From assembly GCA_016789495.1 (NCBI GenBank), contig JAEUOJ010000001.1, positions 1 through 64,000 on the forward strand: a stretch of DNA of 64,000 nucleotides, written 5' to 3'. The position numbers and the translations under genes were made by a program. This stretch comes from Accumulibacter sp. Its GTDB lineage: Bacteria > Pseudomonadota > Gammaproteobacteria > Burkholderiales > Rhodocyclaceae. Below, piece by piece: positions 1-7,452 of the stretch. The notes below the pieces were generated by a model, which saw only the letters and a program-made list of their open reading frames with translations, searched no databases and was not told the DNA's origin. Within the stretch, counting starts at the first letter, position 1; each line of letters starts with the position of its first letter.

Positions 1-1160
1 AAGATCCGTTTGTTCGGCTGGACCCATTGTCGATCGAGGATTTGCTGCGCGAGCGGCGCATAACGCGCCAGCAATAATTCATCACGGCCTTTGTCGAGCG
101 CCTCGCCGGTCAACATCGCCAGGGTGCTGCTGACGGTGGGACGGTAATCTTCGGGTAGAGCTCGCGAATCGGTTCGTGGGTAGGTCAGCACTTTGTGTTT
201 CTCGTACAGCGCCTGTGCCAGTGCCAAAGTGCTCTTGGCCGAGAAACCAAAGCGGCTGTTCGCTTCACGCTGCAAGCTGGTCAGGTCGTAGAGCAACGGC
301 GAAAGCTGGGTCGACGATTTGGTTTCCTCGCTGACCTGGCCGGGTTGGCCGAGACATTGCTCCTGTATCGCCTGGGCCTTGGCCTGATCCCACAGTCGGT
401 CGGCGCGCGCGTGTTCGTCGTCATCCTTGCTCTTGAAGTTTTCGTCGAACCACTTGCCGCGATAGTCGCCGGCCGCGCAGGCGAAAACGCCTTCCAGTTC
501 CCAGTATTCACGCGGCTTGAAACGGCGGATGCGATCTTCGCGGTCGACGATCAACGCCAACGTCGGCGTTTGCACCCGACCGACGGTGGTCAGATGAAAG
601 CCACCGGTCTTCGAATTGAAAGCGGTCATCGCCCGCGTGCCGTTGATGCCGACCAGCCAATCCGATTCCGACCGGCAAACCGCCGCGTCGGCCAGACCCT
701 GCATTTCACTGCCGTCGCGAAGCCGCGAAAAACCGTCGCGGATCGCCTGCGGAGTCATCGACTGCAGCCACAGCCGCTCGACTGGCTTGTCGGCCTTGGC
801 GTGCTTGACGATGTAATTGAAGATCAATTCACCTTCGCGACCGGCGTCGCAAGCGTTCACCAGGCTGAGCACATCCTTCCGCTTGATCAGGCGAATCAGC
901 AATTTCAGACGCGTCTCGGTCTTGGCGATCGGCTGCAAGGTGAAATGCGGCGGGATGACTGGCAGATGGGCGAACGACCATTTGCCGCGTTTGACTTCAT
1001 ATTCTTCGGGGCAGGCCAGCTCGAGCAGGTGACCGACAGCCGATGCCACCACATAGTCGTCATTCTCGAAATAATCGTCGGTACGCGCGAAACCACCCAG
1101 GGCTCGCGCGATGTCGGCGGCAACAGAAGGCTTCTCGGTGATGATCAGTTTCTTGCTCAT
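1..1160 (-). CDS. topB: DNA topoisomerase III, N-terminal part (runs off the left edge)
   Basis: Type IA topoisomerase, which passes single DNA strands and helps decatenate replication and recombination intermediates. About 386 codons are visible; the C-terminus lies outside the window. The protein starts MSKKLIITEKPSVAADIA, the first strand of a Toprim domain with its catalytic glutamate, followed by VGHLLEL near residue 50 and the second Toprim motif NACDAGREGELIF near residue 110. The catalytic-tyrosine domain is only partly present. The start is the ATG at 1160; no strong ribosome site precedes it. The spacing of the early motifs fits TopB better than TopA, but I could not align it. It follows dprA on the same strand after a 246-bp gap, the place where many betaproteobacteria carry smg (DUF494). 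Confidence 0.85.
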   Translation of the reverse strand, partial: MSKKLIITEKPSVAADIARALGGFARTDDYFENDDYVVASAVGHLLELACPEEYEVKRGKWSFAHLPVIPPHFTLQPIAKTETRLKLLIRLIKRKDVLSLVNACDAGREGELIFNYIVKHAKADKPVERLWLQSMTPQAIRDGFSRLRDGSEMQGLADAAVCRSESDWLVGINGTRAMTAFNSKTGGFHLTTVGRVQTPTLALIVDREDRIRRFKPREYWELEGVFACAAGDYRGKWFDENFKSKDDDEHARADRLWDQAKAQAIQEQCLGQPGQVSEETKSSTQLSPLLYDLTSLQREANSRFGFSAKSTLALAQALYEKHKVLTYPRTDSRALPEDYRPTVSSTLAMLTGEALDKGRDELLLARYAPLAQQILDRQWVQPNKRI

Positions 1161-1406
1161 GGGGGAAATTCGCAGGCCGGAAGTCGGCAAATGGGCGTCT
1201 GGGGAATCAGACGCGAAGGATCAGGTTGATGCCTACCCAATCCATGATAAGAGGTCTGTGCCGCGCTTGGCAAGCCGGAATGTCCCGAACGGGGAGAGCA
1301 TTGGCCGCCACCCGAGCCACCCGGGTCGTGGCTGGCGAGGTGAGGAGCGGGGCGCGACGGCGAAGCAAGGCCGTCATCCCGCAAGCCCGCCGACCGCCGG
1401 CGGCCC

Positions 1407-2513
1407 TCATCGGTCGGCCCCGACCAGTTGTTGATACCGCCCACCGGGCAAGGAGGCTACCTGGCCGGCCAGCTCGAGGTCGAGCAGGATTGCCGCCAGT
1501 TCGTCTGCCGACACGGCGCAGCGGGCGAGCAGTTCGTCGAATGGACAGGGATCATGGCCGAGCGCCAACCGCACCGACTCCGCGGCGGGTGAGGGCGCCG
1601 GCGACGGGGTGGGCGATTCGTCGGCCACGCCGGGTCCGCTTTGCCAAGCCAGTTCATCGAGGATGTCCTGCACCGTTTCGACCAGCTTGGCGCCTTGTTT
1701 GATCAATTTGTGGCAACCGCGCGATTGCGGGGAATGAATCGATCCTGGAATGGCGAACACTTCGCGACCTTGTTCGACCGCCAGCCGGGCGGTAATCAAT
1801 GAGCCGCTTTCAGTGGTCGCTTCAACGACCAGCGCGCCGCGGGAAAAGCCGGCGATCAGGCGATTGCGCCGCGGGAAATTGGCCGCCGTCGGCGGCGTGC
1901 CGAGCGGAAATTCCGAGATCACGGCCCCTCGTTCGGCGATGGCCAGCGCCAGCGCGTGATTGCTCGCCGGGTACAGGCGATCGATGCCGGTGCCGATGAA
2001 AGCGACGGTATCGCCGTTCGCCGCCAGGGCGCCGCGGTGAGCGGCAGCGTCGATGCCGAGCGCCAGGCCGCTGGTGACGGTCAATCCGGCCCGGGCCAGG
2101 GCGCCGGCGAAATTTTCGGCGTTCTTCTGGCCTTGCGGGGTCGGATTGCGGCTGCCGACGATGGCGATGGCCGGCGTGTTGAGTAGATCGAGGCGGCCGC
2201 GAACATACAACAGCGCCGGCGGGTCGGGAATCTGCAGCAGGGCGCGCGGATACGCTGGGTCGGCGAGGCAGACCAGCGCATGCCGGGGTTGATCGGCCCA
2301 GGTCATCGCCCGATCGACGGCTTGGCGATTATCGGTGCTCAGCAGCACGCTGGCCGCCTTGTCACCGATCAGTTCGGCCAGGGCTCGGTGGCTGGTGGCG
2401 AAGATGGCTTCGGGAAGCCCGAAGGCGCCGAGCAATTTTCGCTGCCTGTCGCCACCGATTCCCGGAATCAGCGTCAGCCTCAGCCAGCCAGCCAGCGACT
2501 CCGACGGCGTCAT
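1407..2513 (-). CDS. dprA: DNA-processing protein DprA
   Basis: Loads RecA on incoming single-stranded DNA during natural transformation; cytoplasmic. The 368-residue product has a helix-hairpin-helix-like N-terminus (LTLIPGIGGDRQRKLL), then the Rossmann DprA core with GSRNPTPQG, SGLALGIDAAAHRGAL and NFPRRNRLIAG, and a C-terminal winged-helix segment (roughly residues 300-365, ending LPGGRYQQL). Length and architecture are normal for proteobacterial DprA. It starts at the ATG 24 bp after the stop of the upstream LysM gene, so the two are probably co-transcribed. The segment between core and winged helix is proline/alanine-rich and looks like a linker. Confidence 0.93.
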   Translation of the reverse strand: MTPSESLAGWLRLTLIPGIGGDRQRKLLGAFGLPEAIFATSHRALAELIGDKAASVLLSTDNRQAVDRAMTWADQPRHALVCLADPAYPRALLQIPDPPALLYVRGRLDLLNTPAIAIVGSRNPTPQGQKNAENFAGALARAGLTVTSGLALGIDAAAHRGALAANGDTVAFIGTGIDRLYPASNHALALAIAERGAVISEFPLGTPPTAANFPRRNRLIAGFSRGALVVEATTESGSLITARLAVEQGREVFAIPGSIHSPQSRGCHKLIKQGAKLVETVQDILDELAWQSGPGVADESPTPSPAPSPAAESVRLALGHDPCPFDELLARCAVSADELAAILLDLELAGQVASLPGGRYQQLVGADR

Positions 2514-2537
2514 CGGTACGCGCGATGTCGAGGTGCG

Positions 2538-3569
2538 TTACGGGGTGCGGACGAAGTCGTTGATCTCGATGGTGCCCTCGGCCTGAACGATCAACGCGTA
2601 GGAAATACGCTGGAACGTACGAAAAACAAACAGCAGACCCTGGCGATGCGGCGGGACGACCACTTGTTCCTGGCGGTCCTGCTGATCACGTTGCTCGAGA
2701 ACCCGGTTGCGCTGCAGGCTGAGCACATGTCCGATTTCCAGGCCGTCGGCTCTGCCCCGGTTGATGGCGACCACCGAACCCAATCCTCCGACACCAACCC
2801 CGCCATAAACCGACAGCACCCGTCCGTCGATCATCGCTTCCGGCTTGTGCGGCACGTAGGCAAGCAGTTCGGGACGCGTCAGCGGCACCAGTCGGTCGTC
2901 GCGGGAGATTTCCTGTTTGGCGGTGAGGATCTCGAAAGTGGCCGGATCACCGGACTGAAGCTGCTTGGCGGTCCCGAGATAGAACGCTTCATAACCCAGT
3001 ACCGCCTGACTGTCAGGATCGCGCAATGCTTTGCCGTTGCGGTACACGTGCCAGTAGTCGATGGTCGGCGACGCCTTGCTGACATAGGCCCGGTCGGTGG
3101 GACCCAAAAAGACGCGACCTTCCTGGGTGGCGACGATCCGCGGCGCATTCTCCAGTCCGTCCGCTTCGACGATCAGCGGTTCGGAAAGGAAAGGCCGAAT
3201 GACGTTCGGAGCAATCGCCGGAATGGCGTCAGTCAATTTTTCGACGTGAATCTGCGGCACGAGCCGGACATCCTTTTGCAGGCTCTTCTGCAGACGCAGA
3301 CGCGGACTGCCGTCGGTATCGCGTTCGAGCAGGATCACGTCGCCGGGATAAATGCGATGCGGATTGACGACTTCCGGACGATTCATCCGCCAGACCTCGG
3401 GCCAGCGCCAGGGGTCCTTGAGAAACTTGCTCGACAGTCCCCACAGGGTGTCGCCGGGCAAAACGATATGGCGGGTCGGCGCATGGTCGGCCAGCTCGAT
3501 CGGCTGGCCCGTCGCGCCGCACAGCAGACTGACGGTGGCGAGTAGGAAGGCGGACAGAAAGCGGATCAT
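2538..3569 (-). CDS. LysM-domain exported protein
   Basis: Predicted periplasmic or envelope protein of 343 residues. The ATG at 3569 is chosen because GAGG lies about 8 bases ahead of it and the protein then begins with a signal peptide ([19 protein letters not shown]). The longer reading frame upstream adds only a low-complexity segment. A LysM peptidoglycan-binding domain follows at about residues 33-80 ([17 protein letters not shown], ending IYPGDVILL). The remaining 250 residues have no motif I recognise. LysM genes of this type commonly precede dprA in betaproteobacteria, as here. It is divergent from def, with about 163 bp between the two starts that must hold both promoters. Confidence 0.88.
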   Translation of the reverse strand: MIRFLSAFLLATVSLLCGATGQPIELADHAPTRHIVLPGDTLWGLSSKFLKDPWRWPEVWRMNRPEVVNPHRIYPGDVILLERDTDGSPRLRLQKSLQKDVRLVPQIHVEKLTDAIPAIAPNVIRPFLSEPLIVEADGLENAPRIVATQEGRVFLGPTDRAYVSKASPTIDYWHVYRNGKALRDPDSQAVLGYEAFYLGTAKQLQSGDPATFEILTAKQEISRDDRLVPLTRPELLAYVPHKPEAMIDGRVLSVYGGVGVGGLGSVVAINRGRADGLEIGHVLSLQRNRVLEQRDQQDRQEQVVVPPHRQGLLFVFRTFQRISYALIVQAEGTIEINDFVRTP

Positions 3570-3732
3570 CGTGTTATCCTCGTACGAGCGGTCGTCAGCA
3601 CCGGGTGAGCGGCCCGGGAAAGGTTCGCCGGGTCGAGCGGCGCCAGCATATTGCGGCGCGTTTAATGACGAAGGTGGTTTCTCCACCCTACGATTGATTG
3701 TGCACGTAGATAATTCACTGATCAAGTTTTAT

Positions 3733-4236
3733 ATGTCTTTATTGTCGATACTTCACTTTCCCGATCCCCGACTCAAGAAAATTGCCGCACCGGTGACGGC
3801 GATCGACGACAGCATCCGACGCCTGGCCAGCGACATGGCCGAGACGATGTACGAAGCACCCGGCATCGGTTTGGCCGCGACCCAGGTCGATGTCCATAAA
3901 CAGGTGATCGTCATCGATGTCTCGGAAACCCGGGATCAGTTGTGGACCCTGATCAACCCGGAAATCCTGGAGAGCGAAGGCGTGCAGGTCGGCGAGGAAG
4001 GCTGCCTGTCGGTTCCCGGGATTTACGACAAGGTCGAACGCGCCGCCAGCGTGCGGGTACGCTATCTCGATCTCGACGGCCAGGAACAGACGCAGACCGT
4101 CGACGGCCTGCTGGCGGTCTGCGTGCAGCACGAAATCGATCATCTGCGCGGCCGGGTTTTCGTCGAGCACCTGTCGCAACTCAAACAGACCCGCATCAAG
4201 AACCGGCTGGCCAAGCAGGCGCGGATCACCGCATGA
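3733..4236 (+). CDS. def: Peptide deformylase
   Basis: Removes the formyl group from the N-terminal methionine of nascent proteins; metal-dependent cytoplasmic enzyme. The 167-residue product carries all three family motifs: GIGLAATQ (near residue 45), EGCLS with metal-binding Cys91, and QHEIDHL with His133 and His137 as the other ligands and Glu134 as the catalytic base. The start is the ATG giving [14 protein letters not shown], which matches the family N-terminus; the frame is open for 127 codons upstream, but that part is not deformylase-like. The last codon overlaps the fmt start (ATGA), so translation of the pair is likely coupled, as expected for the formylation/deformylation cycle. 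Confidence 0.96.
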   Translation: MSLLSILHFPDPRLKKIAAPVTAIDDSIRRLASDMAETMYEAPGIGLAATQVDVHKQVIVIDVSETRDQLWTLINPEILESEGVQVGEEGCLSVPGIYDKVERAASVRVRYLDLDGQEQTQTVDGLLAVCVQHEIDHLRGRVFVEHLSQLKQTRIKNRLAKQARITA

Positions 4237-5162
4237 GGGTTTGTTTCGCCGGCACGCCGGCGTTCGCCGCCGTCGCCTTGCGCGCGATCGCCGACGCCGG
4301 TCATCAGGTGCCGCTGGTGCTCAGCCAGCCGGACCGGCCGGCGGGGCGCGGCCTGACGCTGCAACCTTCACCGGTCAAGCAATTGGCCACCGCCCTCGGA
4401 ATCGAGGTCTATCAACCCACGACGCTGCGCGACCCCGCCGCGCAGGATCGATTGCGCGACACCGACTGCGAGCTGCTGGTCGTCGCCGCCTACGGACTGA
4501 TCCTGCCGCAGGCGGTGCTCGACCTGCCGCGTTATGGCGGCATCAACATCCACGCCTCGCTGCTGCCGCGCTGGCGCGGCGCGGCGCCGATCCAGCGCGC
4601 GCTGCTCGCCGGCGACGCGCAGACCGGCGTGTGCATCATGCGCATGGAAGCCGCTCTCGACACCGGACCGGTGTTGCTGGCCGAAGCCATGCCGATCGCC
4701 ACCGACGACACCGCCGGTTCCCTGCAAGACAAACTGGCCGAACTCGGCGCGCGGCTGGTGCGGCAAACGCTCGCCGCCCCCTGGCCGATGCCGGCGACCC
4801 CGCAAGCGGCGGAAGGCGTCACTTACGCGGCGAAAATCGACAAACGCGAGGCGATCCTCGATTGGCGGCAGCCGGCAAGCCGGCTCGAACGTCAGATCCG
4901 CGCCTTCGACCCCGTGCCCGGCGCCTTCTTCACCCGGCAAGACCAATCGATCAAGGTCTGGCGCGCCGAAGTGGTCAGCGACGCCGGCGGCGCGCCGGGA
5001 ACGGTGCTCGCGGCGGACCGCCGGGGAATCGTCGTCGCCTGCGGGGAAGCGGCGTTGCGGCTGACCGAATTGCAGCAGGCCGGAGGCCGGCGCCTGCCCG
5101 CCGCTCAATTCCTGGCCGGGACGCCGGTGCGCGTCGGCGAGATCTGCCGCGTGACGACTTGA
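4233..5162 (+). CDS. fmt: Methionyl-tRNA formyltransferase
   Basis: Transfers a formyl group from 10-formyl-tetrahydrofolate to initiator Met-tRNA. The 309-residue length is typical. The N-terminal formyltransferase domain has [12 protein letters not shown] at the start, the loop QPDRPAGRG, the catalytic region [13 protein letters not shown] followed by [16 protein letters not shown] (Asn-His pair), and [11 protein letters not shown] near residue 140. A C-terminal OB-fold-like domain (about 205-305) completes it. The start overlaps the def stop by four bases. A 7-bp hairpin lies just downstream, before htpX. Confidence 0.96.
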   Translation: MRVCFAGTPAFAAVALRAIADAGHQVPLVLSQPDRPAGRGLTLQPSPVKQLATALGIEVYQPTTLRDPAAQDRLRDTDCELLVVAAYGLILPQAVLDLPRYGGINIHASLLPRWRGAAPIQRALLAGDAQTGVCIMRMEAALDTGPVLLAEAMPIATDDTAGSLQDKLAELGARLVRQTLAAPWPMPATPQAAEGVTYAAKIDKREAILDWRQPASRLERQIRAFDPVPGAFFTRQDQSIKVWRAEVVSDAGGAPGTVLAADRRGIVVACGEAALRLTELQQAGGRRLPAAQFLAGTPVRVGEICRVTT

Positions 5163-5173
5163 AATCCGGCCGC

Positions 5174-5193
5174 CTTGCCGCATCTTCGGCAAG
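5174..5193 (+). terminator. Short hairpin between fmt and htpX
   Basis: CTTGCCG and CGGCAAG form a perfect 7-bp stem around the loop CATCTT, nested inside a wider CCGGC/GCCGG pair at 5166-5170 and 5211-5215. No T-run follows, so it is either a weak or Rho-assisted terminator or an mRNA-stabilising hairpin between def-fmt and htpX. Confidence 0.4.
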
Positions 5194-5238
5194 TGTCGAG
5201 GCACCTGCTGGCCGGAATGAGGAATAGGAGAACGTCGA

Positions 5239-6093
5239 ATGCTCGGTAACTGGTTGAAAACATCGTTGTTGATGGCGGCGATCGTCGCCTTGTTCGGCGT
5301 GGTTGGCGCGATGATCGGCGGCCGCTCGGGAATGGCGATGGCCTTGCTCGTCGGCGGCGCGATGAACCTGTTCGCCTACTGGTTTTCGGATCAGATGGTG
5401 CTCAAGATGTACCGCGCCCGCGAAGTCGACGAAACCTCGGCGCCGCAGTTCTATCGCACGATCCGGGAACTGGCCGTCAATGCCGGCCTGCCGATGCCCC
5501 GGGTGTATCTGATCGACGAGGCGCAGCCCAATGCCTTCGCCACCGGCCGCAATCCGCAACACGCGGCGGTCGCCGCGACCACCGGCATCCTGCAACTGTT
5601 GACGGCGCGAGAAATCCGCGGCGTGATGGCCCACGAACTGGCGCACGTCCAACACCGCGACATCCTGATTTCGACCATTTCGGCGACCATGGCCGGAGCG
5701 ATTTCGTCACTCGCCAACTTTGCCGTCTTTTTCGGTGGACGCGACGCCGACGGCCGGCCGAGCAATCCACTGGCTGGCCTGCTGGTGGCGATCCTGGCGC
5801 CGTTGGCGGCGTCGTTGATCCAGATGGCCATTTCCCGGGCCCGTGAATTCGAAGCCGATCGTGGTGGCGCGGCAATCTCCGGCGATCCGCAGGCGCTGGC
5901 CGATGCGCTGGCCAAAATCGAAGCCTACGCGCAGGGCATTACCCTGCCGCCCGCCGAAGCGAACCCGGCCACCGGCCAGATGATGATCATCAATCCCTTG
6001 TCGGGCGGCGGTTTGAGCGGCCTGTTCAGCACCCACCCGGCGACCGCGGAACGTGTCGCCCGCCTGCGGGCGATGGCCGGGCCCGGCCGCTGA
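5239..6093 (+). CDS. htpX: Membrane-bound zinc protease HtpX
   Basis: M48-family inner-membrane endopeptidase that degrades misfolded membrane proteins alongside FtsH. It has 284 residues, close to the E. coli enzyme. Two N-terminal membrane segments (about residues 10-55) precede the zinc motif HELAH, with His132, Glu133 and His136; further hydrophobic segments lie near 155-200; the third zinc ligand is the Glu of [10 protein letters not shown]. The C-terminus has the typical [15 protein letters not shown] motif. An AGGAG about 7 bases before the ATG supports the start. It probably has its own promoter, being 76 bp after fmt with a hairpin between. A parS site begins at its stop. Confidence 0.95.
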   Translation: MLGNWLKTSLLMAAIVALFGVVGAMIGGRSGMAMALLVGGAMNLFAYWFSDQMVLKMYRAREVDETSAPQFYRTIRELAVNAGLPMPRVYLIDEAQPNAFATGRNPQHAAVAATTGILQLLTAREIRGVMAHELAHVQHRDILISTISATMAGAISSLANFAVFFGGRDADGRPSNPLAGLLVAILAPLAASLIQMAISRAREFEADRGGAAISGDPQALADALAKIEAYAQGITLPPAEANPATGQMMIINPLSGGGLSGLFSTHPATAERVARLRAMAGPGR

Positions 6094-6109
6094 AGTTTCA
6101 CGTGAAACA
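6094..6109 (+). other. parS: parS centromere-like site (ParB binding)
   Basis: AGTTTCACGTGAAACA is a 14-bp perfect palindrome (6095-6108) that differs from the widely conserved chromosomal parS 16-mer (TGTTTCACGTGAAACA) at one outer base. It sits between the convergent htpX and nuclease genes, about 45 kb from dnaA/dnaN, the usual origin-proximal location. The sequence match is seen directly; ParB binding is inferred. Confidence 0.85.
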
Positions 6110-6136
6110 ACGCGCCGCGCGCGCGGCTGGCGCCGA

Positions 6137-7066
6137 TCAGCGCCGTCCGCTGTCGTCGAACAGCCTTCGCAGCAGCGCCGCCAGGCGGTGGCCGGCCTGT
6201 GCGATGCGCTGGTCGGCGATGTCCCTGCTGCGCGCATCGAACGTGGCGCTGATCGTCGGCACGGCGGCGCCCGTCGGCGGGTAAGCCTGCCGGTCGGCGA
6301 TCCGCCAGCTCTCGAGCAGCCATTTCGCCGGCGTCTCGTCCCGGCCACCCGGCGGCGGATAACGGCGGGCCAAAGCCTCGGCCTTCAGCGCCAGCGACTC
6401 GCCACGCCACCACGGCGGGCCGGGAAGGTTGTCCCAATAGCGGTGCAGATTGCTCGCCGCATCCGGCGGCGCGGCAAACGGATTGTCGATCGCCAGTTCG
6501 TTCCCGCCGCGGTCGCCGACCCCGTCGGCGGAATACCGGCTGGCGGCATGCAACGGCTGGTGAGCGTCGCCAACCAGATGAATCAGCCACGGCAAGGCGT
6601 AAACCCGCTCGGCGGTCGAGGTGCCGCGTTGACCGAGGGTGTCGATCAGCGCGGGCAATTGCCGATCGAGAATTCCATCCGACGGTCGATGCTTGCCGCC
6701 GGGCGGAATCGGCCAATTCACATAATGCCAATGCCGCCGGCGCTCCATATCCGGATAACCGGCCAGGGTTGGCGTCGGTGGTTCCCCATGCGAGTAAAAG
6801 CGCGGGTCCTGGCGGATGTCGTCGGGCCAGGTCGACGCTTCGACAAAAGCGATCAGCTCGCTATCGTCACCACGTCCGCGCGACTGCCACTGCGCATAAT
6901 CCGGATGCTGCCGTAACAGTTGGCCGATCGCCGCACGACTGGGCGGATCAAGTTGCCGCCAGGCGATGCTGGCGATCAGCCGATGCCCGGCGGCGTTCCA
7001 GGCGTTTGCCGGCCAGGACCACGGCAAAAGCAGCAACAGCCAGCACCATTGACGACGTCGGCCCAT
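6137..7066 (-). CDS. S1/P1-type zinc nuclease (exported)
   Basis: Predicted secreted single-strand-specific nuclease/3'-nucleotidase of the S1/P1 family with a tri-zinc site. The 309-residue product starts with a signal peptide (MGRRRQWCWLLLLLPWSWPANA), and the mature protein would begin WNAAGHR, the invariant N-terminal Trp plus first His ligand of this family. Further zinc-ligand motifs are visible: WPDDIR, HWHYVNWP, LIHLVGDAHQPLHAA, GDRGGNE and NLHRYWD. The chosen ATG (7066) gives the signal peptide directly; the frame extends 37 codons further upstream without it. No strong ribosome site is seen. It is convergent with htpX. The family is best known from fungi and plants but occurs in proteobacteria. 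Confidence 0.87.
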   Translation of the reverse strand: MGRRRQWCWLLLLLPWSWPANAWNAAGHRLIASIAWRQLDPPSRAAIGQLLRQHPDYAQWQSRGRGDDSELIAFVEASTWPDDIRQDPRFYSHGEPPTPTLAGYPDMERRRHWHYVNWPIPPGGKHRPSDGILDRQLPALIDTLGQRGTSTAERVYALPWLIHLVGDAHQPLHAASRYSADGVGDRGGNELAIDNPFAAPPDAASNLHRYWDNLPGPPWWRGESLALKAEALARRYPPPGGRDETPAKWLLESWRIADRQAYPPTGAAVPTISATFDARSRDIADQRIAQAGHRLAALLRRLFDDSGRR

Positions 7067-7452
7067 CAGGGAAACGCCGATCGATCGACCCCGGCCGGTA
7101 AGACGGCAAGCCGTCGTGCGTCGAAAGCAAGGAAAGCGTATTTCAGAGTTGTTCCACCTTTGCCAAATCCCCTCCATCCCGCCGACCAGGCGCGCCCGGA
7201 TCAGCCCCTATCGGCAATCGCAAGCCGCCGGCAACCAGCGGAGTCCAGGGCCGCAAGTCTGCCACCGAAATCGCTGAACGGCGACACCGAAGTAGCCGAT
7301 TATCCTTTGATTCAACTGATCCACGCTTGTCTGGTCCGTCTGGTTCGCAAGGTGGACCTTGAGAACCAGGGAAACAAGGTCAACCTTGGGAACCAGGGCT
7401 ACAAACGGCATAATGCCGGCTGACGCAGGCCATGCAGTTCTTGGGGGTATAG
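7067..7452. other. 386-bp intergenic region before the signalling operon
   Basis: No convincing gene. It separates the divergent nuclease gene from the signalling operon and must contain the promoters of both. It holds an imperfect tandem repeat (7349-7402), and a GGGGG run at 7441-7446 acts as a possible ribosome site for the next gene. The short frames present have no recognisable composition or motif. Confidence 0.5.
7349..7402 (+). repeat. Two-copy imperfect 27-bp tandem repeat
   Basis: Two adjacent 27-bp units (7349-7375 and 7376-7402) share AAGGT, ACCTTG, GAACCAGGG and a final AC, with six differences between them. It lies about 50 bp upstream of the signalling operon, so it could be a regulatory repeat or simply a local duplication. 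Confidence 0.5.

Noticed and set aside
1157..1444. Candidate smg-like short gene between dprA and topB
   Set aside because: Composition and sequence do not resemble DUF494; the frames overlap the ends of both neighbours.
2280..3545. Long plus-strand open frame (421 codons) opposite the LysM and dprA genes
   Set aside because: Antisense shadow of high-GC coding sequence; the minus-strand proteins have clear domains and this frame has none.
4241..5227. Arginine/alanine-rich 328-codon frame overlapping fmt
   Set aside because: Out-of-frame shadow of fmt; composition is typical of frame-shifted GC-rich sequence.
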